Shown: in pieces, positions 9,374 through 13,761 of the stretch | Numbering within the stretch: position 1 is the stretch's first letter | Layout of the letters: the number at the start of each line of letters is the position of its first letter | Assembly: GCF_018375725.1 (NCBI RefSeq) | Contig: NZ_JAHACR010000088.1 | Coordinates: 1 to 13,761, forward strand | DNA length: 13,761 bases | DNA from: Burkholderia sp. | GTDB taxonomy: Bacteria > Pseudomonadota > Gammaproteobacteria > Burkholderiales > Burkholderiaceae | Direction of reading: 5' to 3' | The notes under the pieces: generated by a model | The model's input: the letters and a program-made list of their open reading frames with translations, nothing else | What the model was told of the DNA's origin: nothing | Database searches by the model: none | Position numbers and translations under genes: made by a program

Positions 9374-9397
9374 CGATCGCGCAAACAGGCGCGATCG
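9374..9397 (+). terminator. Hairpin after the monomeric isocitrate dehydrogenase
   Basis: A perfect 9-bp stem, CGATCGCGC (9374-9382) and GCGCGATCG (9389-9397), with a 6-base loop, lies 11 bases after the stop codon. No U-run follows, so it is a possible, not a certain, terminator. Confidence 0.45.
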
Positions 9398-9435
9398 CCG
9401 CTGGAAAGACGGGGCGGGCAGGGCGGCGCGGACGG

Positions 9436-9454
9436 CGCGGATCGACGATCCGCG
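9436..9454. terminator. Second perfect hairpin in the convergent gap
   Basis: CGCGGATC (9436-9443) and GATCCGCG (9447-9454) form an 8-bp perfect inverted repeat with a 3-base loop. It lies between two convergent genes (stops at 9362 and 9520) and could serve either transcript. It lacks a U-tract on both sides. Confidence 0.35.
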
Positions 9455-9519
9455 TGTGCCGCGCCGTGCTGGCCGCTTCGCGCGCTTGCCAATCGAGCGG
9501 GTGTGCCCGCCGAAGCAAT

Positions 9520-9753
9520 TCATACCGACACGTGGACGATTTCCCAGTCCGCAATCTGCTCCGGAATATCGAGGGTCGCCGTGTCCAGTTCGGACATTTC
9601 GGGGCAGTCCACGCCGCGTGCAATGTGATCGGCAGCATGCTCGGGGCTCGGGAATGCGCCGAGCAGAGCATTGCCGAACGTCACTTCCCAGCCGTCGTTG
9701 CCCGGCAGGATGTAGAACGACCCTTGCGCTGAACCAAAGCGAAATCCTTTCAT
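9520..9753 (-). CDS. Small protein of unknown function, 77 residues
   Basis: I do not recognise the family. The protein starts MKGFRFGSAQGSFYILPGND and continues with WEVTFGNALLGAFPSPEHAADHIARG, and ends in a short acidic tail (LDIPEQIADWEIVHVSV). There is no signal peptide or membrane segment, so it is probably cytosolic and compactly folded, with alternating strands and one helix around EHAADHIA. The ATG at 9753 is chosen because a purine-rich site (AAGGGAG) lies 7 bases upstream and compositionally normal protein begins there. The longer in-frame extension to 9900 is Arg/Pro-rich and looks non-coding. It stands alone, convergent with the isocitrate dehydrogenase gene. Trp-Glu-Val and Gly-rich turns suggest a real protein, not a chance frame. 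Confidence 0.72.
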   Translation of the reverse strand: MKGFRFGSAQGSFYILPGNDGWEVTFGNALLGAFPSPEHAADHIARGVDCPEMSELDTATLDIPEQIADWEIVHVSV

Positions 9754-9954
9754 TTCCGTTCTCCCTTGCTGATGACACGCGATTCGTGTGGGCTCCCCTG
9801 CGTAACGGGCAGGTTCCGGCTCGGCTGGTTTCGGCTGCGATCGCGGGCGGGTTGCTGATTTGATTCCCGTGTCACCGCGTATCGCCAGTGCATGAGACAA
9901 AGTCTACGGCCGTGCCCTCATTGCATGTTGCGTGCGAGAACGATGTGTGGTGAA

Positions 9955-9985
9955 AAATAAATTCATTGTAAACAATGATTTATTT
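9955..9985. promoter_or_regulatory. AT-rich inverted repeat, candidate operator
   Basis: AAATAAATTCATTGT (9955-9969) and ACAATGATTTATTT (9972-9985) are inverted repeats with one extra T and a 2-base centre; the inner CATTGT-AA-ACAATG is perfect. No gene ends close enough for this to be an obvious terminator, so a protein-binding site or promoter element of one of the divergent genes is more likely. Confidence 0.5.
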
Positions 9986-10031
9986 GCATGCTTCCGTATT
10001 GTGGAACGATTTTCGGCATTGCGAAACCGGG

Positions 10032-10055
10032 AATTTGTGCTCCGCACCACAAATT
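10032..10055 (+). promoter_or_regulatory. Second inverted repeat overlapping the candidate oxidase promoter
   Basis: AATTTGTG (10032-10039) and CACAAATT (10048-10055) form a perfect 8-bp inverted repeat with an 8-base centre, followed by TTT. It could be an operator over the -35 region of the promoter at 10035-10063. As a hairpin followed by U it could also act as a weak terminator, but no plus-strand gene ends nearby. Confidence 0.45.
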
Positions 10056-10063
10056 TTTATAGT
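10035..10063 (+). promoter_or_regulatory. Candidate promoter of the multicopper oxidase gene
   Basis: TTGTGC (10035-10040), a 17-base spacer, then TATAGT (10058-10063). The -10 matches consensus at 5 of 6 positions, the -35 at 3 of 6, as often seen in regulated promoters. It would give a start near 10070 and a leader of about 215 bases. Confidence 0.35.
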
Positions 10064-10284
10064 GCAAGGCATCTTTCCGCATCGTGAAATTTAGGGAGGT
10101 TCTGCGTTCGTCGGGCCAAGGCGGTGTGCGTCCGGTCGCCATAGGTCTTTGGCGGTGGAGCCGACGCTGTCGTCGTGGGACGCGACGGGCGGATATGATG
10201 GCGCCATCACGACGGGACGGCGGGCGCCCAGCGCAACTTCGAGGCCGTGCGTCGACAATGACCGTCAGGAACGAGGATCGATTG

Positions 10285-11883
10285 ATGATACGCAGAGCAT
10301 TTTTGTCACGCGCGATCGGCATCGCGGTCGCGTCCATGTTCGCGCGCAGCGCGTGGGCGCAACATGCGGGCCACGCGGGCATGTCCGACATGGATCGCAT
10401 GGACGACATGCCCGGTATGCCCGGCATGTCGGGGCACGCGCATCACGGGCGGGCGCCGGCCGCGCTCGCAGCGCCCGATGCGCTGCCTGCCGGCGCGCCG
10501 CTGGCCGGACTGCGCACGCTCGCGAACGAAAGCAGCGAGCCCGGCATATTCCGCGCGACGCTCGTCGCGCAGCCGGTGGCGCGCGCGATGCTGCGCGGCG
10601 CACGGCCGACGACTTTCTGGCAATTCGGCGCCGGCACGCAGGGCCCGGTTGTCGGGCCGCTGATCGACGTCCGCGAGGGCGACACGGTCGAGATCCGCTT
10701 CGTGAACCGGCTGCCGCAGCCGTCGACGCTGCACTGGCACGGCCTGCCGGTGCCTCCCGATCAGGACGGCAACCCGGCCGATCCGGTTGCGCCGGGCGCG
10801 TCGCATGTCTACCGCTTCACGCTCCCGAAGGGCAGCGCAGGCACGTACTGGTATCACCCGCATCCGCACATGATGACGGCCGAGCAGGTGTTTCGCGGGC
10901 TGGCCGGGCCTTTCATCGTGCGCGCAGCCGACGATCCGCTCGCGGGCTGGCCGGAGCGCAACCTGTTCGTGTCCGACCTGAAGCTGGCGCGCGACGGCAC
11001 GATTCCGCCGAACGACATGATGGACTGGATGAATGGCCGGGAAGGCCAGTTCGTGCTGGTCAACGGAGCGCGCCGGCCGCGCATTGCTGTCGCGGGCGAT
11101 GAACGCTGGCGCGTGTGGAATGCGTGCAGCGCGCGTTACCTTCGGCTCGCGTTCGATGACGGCCGTGCGTTCGAGCAGGTCGGCACCGATGGCGGGCTGT
11201 TCGACGCGCCGCGTCGCGTGACGTCGCTGTTGCTCGCACCCGGCGAGCGCGCGGAAGTACTGGTGCGAGTCGGCGACAGGGCATCGCGCGCCGTGCTGCT
11301 TGCCGCCGAATACGATCGACGCAAGATGGCCATGTCCGACGACGAACACGGCAGCCTGCCGCCGGATCCGGCGCGGCCGCTCGCCGATGTCGCGTTCTCG
11401 CCGGCCGCGGCGCGCGTGCTCCCCCCGACGCTGCGCGCGGTGCCGCGGCTCGGCGAGCCGGTCGCGCACAAGGAGGTCGCGTTCGGTGAAGAGATGGACA
11501 TGGACGCGATGATGGGCGCCTCCGCGCAGGCGCATGGCCGTCCGGCCGGCATGCGCTTCACGATCAACGGCGACACGTATGCGCCGAACCGCGCGACGCT
11601 GACGAGCCGGGTGGGCGACGTCGAGCGCTGGACGATCCGCAACGATACCGACATGGACCATCCGTTCCATTTGCATGGCACGCAGTTTCAGGTGATCGAG
11701 CGCGCGTCGAACGGTATGCGCACGCCGGAGCCGTTCCGCGCATGGCGGGATACGGTGAACGTGCGAAGAGGCGAGGTAGTGACGATTCTCACGTCACAGA
11801 ATGCGCGGGGCGAGCGCATGTTTCACTGCCATATCCTCGAGCACGAGGATCTCGGCATGATGGGCACGCTGAAGGTTATCTGA
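10285..11883 (+). CDS. Tat-exported multicopper oxidase (CueO/CopA/laccase-like)
   Basis: Multicopper oxidases oxidise substrates such as Cu(I), phenols or metal ions and reduce oxygen to water in the periplasm. The 532-residue product starts MIRRAFLSRAIG, a twin-arginine signal (RRAFL) with likely cleavage after Ala25, so it is probably exported folded. Copper ligands are complete: LHWHG (149-153), YWYHPHPH (188-195), HPFHLHG (459-465) and FHCHILEHEDLGMM (513-526), whose Cys515 and flanking His form the type 1 and trinuclear sites, with Met525 the probable axial ligand. The mature N-terminus (27-54) is rich in Met and His, and a second Met cluster (MDMDAMM) precedes the last domain; both suggest Cu(I) binding, as in CueO-type proteins. 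The start at 10285 has GAGG 8 bases upstream and begins the Tat motif; ATG 10258 in frame is an alternative. No copper-resistance partner gene is adjacent, so the substrate is open. Confidence 0.92.
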   Translation: MIRRAFLSRAIGIAVASMFARSAWAQHAGHAGMSDMDRMDDMPGMPGMSGHAHHGRAPAALAAPDALPAGAPLAGLRTLANESSEPGIFRATLVAQPVARAMLRGARPTTFWQFGAGTQGPVVGPLIDVREGDTVEIRFVNRLPQPSTLHWHGLPVPPDQDGNPADPVAPGASHVYRFTLPKGSAGTYWYHPHPHMMTAEQVFRGLAGPFIVRAADDPLAGWPERNLFVSDLKLARDGTIPPNDMMDWMNGREGQFVLVNGARRPRIAVAGDERWRVWNACSARYLRLAFDDGRAFEQVGTDGGLFDAPRRVTSLLLAPGERAEVLVRVGDRASRAVLLAAEYDRRKMAMSDDEHGSLPPDPARPLADVAFSPAAARVLPPTLRAVPRLGEPVAHKEVAFGEEMDMDAMMGASAQAHGRPAGMRFTINGDTYAPNRATLTSRVGDVERWTIRNDTDMDHPFHLHGTQFQVIERASNGMRTPEPFRAWRDTVNVRRGEVVTILTSQNARGERMFHCHILEHEDLGMMGTLKVI

Positions 11884-11950
11884 CACGGTGCGGCATGCCA
11901 TGCGGCGAGGGTGGCAAGCCGCCGATCGACGGACCGCTTCTCCCGGCACG

Positions 11951-11981
11951 AAAAAAGAAACCCGGCATCGCGCCGGGTTTC
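11951..11981 (-). terminator. Rho-independent terminator of the cold-shock gene
   Basis: GAAACCCGGC (11957-11966) pairs with GCCGGGTTTC (11972-11981) around a 5-base loop. On the minus strand six U follow (11951-11956). It lies about 20 bases past the csp stop and 68 bases past the stop of the convergent oxidase gene, whose transcript would also meet the stem but without a U-run. Confidence 0.9.
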
Positions 11982-12002
11982 CACATCCGAAATCCGTTGC
12001 CC

Positions 12003-12206
12003 TTAGGCGGCCTGGATGTTCGAAGCTTGCTTGCCTTTCGGTCCTTGCACGACCTCGAAGCTCACCTTCTGGCCTTCCTTCAGGGTCTTGAAGCCCTGCA
12101 TGTTGATTGCCGAGAAGTGTGCGAACAGATCTTCACCGCCCTCGTCGGGGGTGATGAAACCGAAGCCCTTCGCGTCATTGAACCATTTGACAATACCAGT
12201 TGCCAT
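12003..12206 (-). CDS. Cold-shock domain protein (CspA family)
   Basis: A 67-residue single cold-shock-domain protein that binds single-stranded RNA or DNA and acts as an RNA chaperone in the cytoplasm. It begins MATGIVKWFNDAKGFGFI, with the RNP1 motif KGFGFI and RNP2-like DLFAHFSAI; the rest (LKEGQKVSFEVVQGPKGKQA) fits the family over its whole length. The ATG at 12206 is right for the family and is preceded by a purine-rich site (GGGGAAG). The frame open to 12248 adds residues not found in Csp proteins. A near-consensus promoter predicts a leader of about 140 bases, a feature of many csp mRNAs where the leader controls translation with temperature. Proximity to clpS-clpA recalls the cspD-clpS-clpA arrangement of E. 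coli, so cspD is a likely name in genome annotations, but cold-inducible and constitutive types cannot be told apart here. Confidence 0.95.
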   Translation of the reverse strand: MATGIVKWFNDAKGFGFITPDEGGEDLFAHFSAINMQGFKTLKEGQKVSFEVVQGPKGKQASNIQAA

Positions 12207-12348
12207 ACCTACTTCCCCTGTCACACAGTCGCTACTTACCACGAGCACGCTCGAAAAGCTAAACGACCGGAAAATACAGCCGTTCCCCCCTCACAAGCTC
12301 ACCTCGGCCTTCATCGTTTTGCCTGTCCGGCAATTTGAAAAAAGTGCC
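12207..12348 (-). promoter_or_regulatory. Long 5' leader of the csp mRNA
   Basis: From the start site predicted by the promoter at 12355-12383 to the ATG is about 142 bases. The leader includes a short self-complementary stretch (CGAGC GTG CTCG at about 12240-12252) near the ribosome-binding site. Length fits temperature-responsive csp leaders; structure is not computed. Confidence 0.45.
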
Positions 12349-12354
12349 AGCTTG

Positions 12355-12383
12355 ATTGTTGGCGCTCTTTATTTGAGTGTCAA
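12355..12383 (-). promoter_or_regulatory. Sigma70 promoter of the csp gene
   Basis: On the minus strand a perfect TTGACA (12378-12383) is followed after exactly 17 bases by AACAAT (12355-12360; 4 of 6). An A/T-rich stretch (AAAAATTTTC) directly upstream resembles an UP element. This is the best promoter match in the window. Confidence 0.7.
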
Positions 12384-12716
12384 GAAAATTTTTAGACGCA
12401 TGGACGGACGTTGTAAAGAGCCCATTTTCAGGGTTTTTCCGGCTTTGCGTTGCAACGCCGCGGCAAGCGCGCCGACTTGAAAAGACGCATAATCGCCCCA
12501 CATACGAGGCTCGAATGACACGCGTTCGAGCGATCCCGGCTTGTGGGATACTGGATGCAAGCGCGACGTTCCGGTCCGATTCACATCGTGACGGTTCGCA
12601 TCGCGCGCCACACGTGAAAGCCGGCACCGCAGCCGGCTTTCGTATGGTGCGAAAGCATCGGCGTGTTTCCGGGAAACCGGGGAGGGCGCCGGCCGGTCGG
12701 TCGGGTTATGACAGGA
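12384..12716. other. Intergenic region between the csp promoter and clpS
   Basis: About 330 bases without a supported gene. It holds the upstream part of the csp promoter, a 12-bp palindrome (GCGTTGCAACGC, 12447-12458), a -10-like CATAAT (12489-12494) without a good -35, and the hairpin at 12616-12641. Confidence 0.5.
12616..12641 (+). terminator. Strong hairpin upstream of clpS, terminator-like
   Basis: GAAAGCCGGC (12616-12625) and GCCGGCTTTC (12632-12641) form a perfect 10-bp stem with a 6-base loop. Only a UUUC tail is present on either strand, so termination is possible but weak. No annotated gene ends here, so it may close a small unannotated transcript or insulate clpS. Confidence 0.45.
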
Positions 12717-12744
12717 TTGCGGGCCTGTCCGAGTTGTTTAGAAT
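12717..12744 (+). promoter_or_regulatory. Promoter placing the clpS transcript start at its ATG
   Basis: TTGCGG (12717-12722), a 16-base spacer and TAGAAT (12739-12744; 5 of 6). The predicted start, 7 bases after the -10, is at or next to the clpS ATG (12751), which would make the mRNA leaderless. Confidence 0.5.
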
Positions 12745-12750
12745 GGGTGT

Positions 12751-13065
12751 ATGGCGATTATCCCGGACAAGCAGGACAGCACCGTCCTGGAACGCAAGCA
12801 GCAAAAGCTGAAGCCGCCTTCGATGTACAAGGTGGTGCTGCTCAACGACGACTTCACGCCGATGGAATTCGTCGTGATGATTGTGCAGGAGTATTTCAAG
12901 AAGGATCGCGAAACGGCCACGCAGATCATGCTGAAGGTCCATCGCGAAGGGCGGGGGGTTTGTGGGGTCTATACGCGGGACATCGCGTCGACCAAGGTTG
13001 AGCAAGTCGTTACCCATGCGCGGCAGGCCGGGCATCCGCTGCAGTGCGTGATGGAGGAAGCATGA
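12751..13065 (+). CDS. clpS: ATP-dependent Clp protease adaptor ClpS
   Basis: ClpS binds proteins with N-degrons (Leu, Phe, Tyr or Trp at the N-terminus) and hands them to ClpAP for degradation in the cytoplasm. The 104-residue product has the usual length: a flexible N-terminal extension of about 20 residues, needed in E. coli to act on ClpA, then the core starting LKPPSMYKVVLLNDDFTPMEFV. The pocket residues Asn32, Asp33 and His64 match E. coli Asn34, Asp35 and His66, and Met38 matches the gatekeeper Met40. The end (HPLQCVMEEA) is also typical. It overlaps clpA by 4 bases (ATGA), so the two are co-transcribed and probably translationally coupled. There is no good Shine-Dalgarno before the ATG, while a promoter-like -10 ends 6 bases before it. 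Confidence 0.97.
   Translation: MAIIPDKQDSTVLERKQQKLKPPSMYKVVLLNDDFTPMEFVVMIVQEYFKKDRETATQIMLKVHREGRGVCGVYTRDIASTKVEQVVTHARQAGHPLQCVMEEA
13053..13057 (+). promoter_or_regulatory. Ribosome-binding site of clpA inside clpS
   Basis: GGAGG ends 4 bases before the clpA ATG at 13062 and lies in the last codons of clpS. It fixes the clpA start and allows coupled translation. Confidence 0.8.
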
Positions 13066-13761
13066 TTGCCCAGGAATTGGAAGTCAGCCTGCACATGGCG
13101 TTCATGGAAGCACGTCAGGCGCGCCATGAGTTCATTACGGTCGAGCATTTGCTGCTCGCCCTGCTGGATAATCCGACGGCAGCCGAGGTGTTGCGCGCAT
13201 GCGCGGCGAACATCGAGGATCTGCGTCAGAACCTGCGCAATTTCATCCACGACAACACGCCCACCGTACCGGGCACCGACGACGTCGACACGCAGCCGAC
13301 GCTCGGTTTCCAGCGCGTGATCCAGCGCGCGATCATGCACGTCCAGTCGACGTCGAACGGCAAGAAGGAAGTCACCGGCGCGAACGTGCTCGTCGCGATC
13401 TTCGGCGAGAAGGATTCGCACGCGGTCTACTACCTGCAGCAGCAGGGCGTGACGCGTCTCGATGTCGTCAATTTCATTTCGCACGGCATTGCCAAGACGA
13501 ACAGCGGCGAGGCCGCGAAGTCGAGCGACGCGGCCGCCGAAAGCGAAGACGCGAACGCGCAGAAGGAAACCCCGCTCGCCCAGTTCACGCAGAACCTGAA
13601 TCAGATGGCGAAGGACGGCCGCATCGATCCGCTGATCGGTCGAGAGTCCGAAGTCGAGCGCGTCGTGCAGGTGCTGTGCCGCCGCCGCAAGAACAATCCG
13701 CTGCTCGTCGGCGAAGCCGGCGTCGGCAAGACGGCGATCGCCGAAGGGCTCGCGTATCGCA
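13062..13761 (+). CDS. clpA: ATP-dependent Clp protease ATP-binding subunit ClpA (5' part)
   Basis: ClpA is the hexameric AAA+ unfoldase that works with the ClpP peptidase; ClpS directs N-degron substrates to it. The window holds the first 233 codons and cuts the gene. Seen: the Clp N-terminal repeat domain from MIAQELEVSLHMAFMEARQARHEFITVEHLLLALL to about residue 145, an acidic, Ala-rich linker (about 148-170), then the start of the first AAA+ module with LAQFTQNLNQMAKDGRIDPLIGRE and the Walker A motif GEAGVGKT (217-224). Everything matches ClpA, not ClpB or ClpC: the length before Walker A is about that of E. coli ClpA, and the gene follows clpS. The reading frame is intact up to the edge. 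Confidence 0.96.
   Translation, partial: MIAQELEVSLHMAFMEARQARHEFITVEHLLLALLDNPTAAEVLRACAANIEDLRQNLRNFIHDNTPTVPGTDDVDTQPTLGFQRVIQRAIMHVQSTSNGKKEVTGANVLVAIFGEKDSHAVYYLQQQGVTRLDVVNFISHGIAKTNSGEAAKSSDAAAESEDANAQKETPLAQFTQNLNQMAKDGRIDPLIGRESEVERVVQVLCRRRKNNPLLVGEAGVGKTAIAEGLAYR

Larger units (their letters stand above)
9754..10284. other. Divergent control region with AT-rich island
   Basis: About 530 bases between the small minus-strand gene and the multicopper oxidase gene. I see no supported gene; the frames crossing it (for example minus 9963-10427) are antisense or chance. It contains an AT-rich stretch (about 9950-10062) with two inverted repeats and a candidate promoter, listed separately, then about 220 bases of GC-rich leader in front of the oxidase gene. 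Confidence 0.6.

Noticed and set aside
7113..9671. 852-codon minus-strand frame over the monomeric isocitrate dehydrogenase
   Set aside because: Antisense shadow of a recognised enzyme, Arg/His-rich with no domain and no ribosome-binding site.
10084..10284. N-terminal extension of the multicopper oxidase from GTG at 10084
   Set aside because: It would put some 67 Arg-rich residues before a perfect Tat signal peptide, and there is no ribosome-binding site before 10084.
10306..11676. 456-codon minus-strand frame over the multicopper oxidase
   Set aside because: Antisense shadow of a protein with complete copper-binding motifs.
12377..12811. 144-codon plus-strand frame between csp and clpS
   Set aside because: It overlaps the csp promoter and the clpS start in another frame and has no protein-like features.

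Overview
The window looks like a chromosomal segment of a Burkholderia species, probably of the B. cepacia complex group. Reasons: high GC with strong G/C third-position bias, a second stand-alone EF-G gene, the homodimeric and monomeric isocitrate dehydrogenases side by side, a csp gene next to clpS-clpA, and protein sequences that read as typical betaproteobacterial versions. The assignment rests on recognition of families and gene order, not on a search.

Layout from left to right. Positions 1-664 (minus) hold the N-terminal part of an exported protein whose visible C-terminal part is a Ser-Gly-Gly-Gly-Thr pentapeptide repeat running off the left edge. After about 590 bases with no supported gene comes a minus-strand block: fusA-type EF-G (1313-3427), an exported DUF192 protein (3645-4145), a small secreted Ala/Lys/His-rich protein (4306-4527) and an RluE-type 23S rRNA pseudouridine synthase (4799-5377). 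All four have a hairpin-plus-U-tract candidate terminator downstream, so they are probably separate transcription units. A 250-base divergent region carrying a perfect 16-bp palindrome separates rluE from icd (5627-6883, plus), which is followed by the monomeric NADP-isocitrate dehydrogenase (7134-9362, plus). A 77-codon gene of unknown function (9520-9753, minus) is convergent with it. An AT-rich island with two inverted repeats then precedes a Tat-exported multicopper oxidase (10285-11883, plus). This is convergent with a cold-shock-protein gene (12003-12206, minus) that has its own terminator, a near-consensus promoter and a long leader. The window ends with clpS-clpA (12751 onward, plus), overlapping by 4 bases, with clpA cut by the right edge.

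Functionally this is mostly housekeeping: translation (EF-G, RluE, cold-shock protein), the TCA-cycle NADPH-forming step (two unrelated isocitrate dehydrogenases), protein quality control (the ClpS N-degron adaptor and ClpA unfoldase) and envelope functions (DUF192, multicopper oxidase, two small or repetitive exported proteins). I see no mobile element, CRISPR array, tRNA or rRNA, and no convincing new multi-gene system. The points most worth a second look are the strictly synonymous pentapeptide repeat, the palindrome shared by rluE and icd, a probable leaderless clpS mRNA, and the AT-rich control region before the multicopper oxidase.
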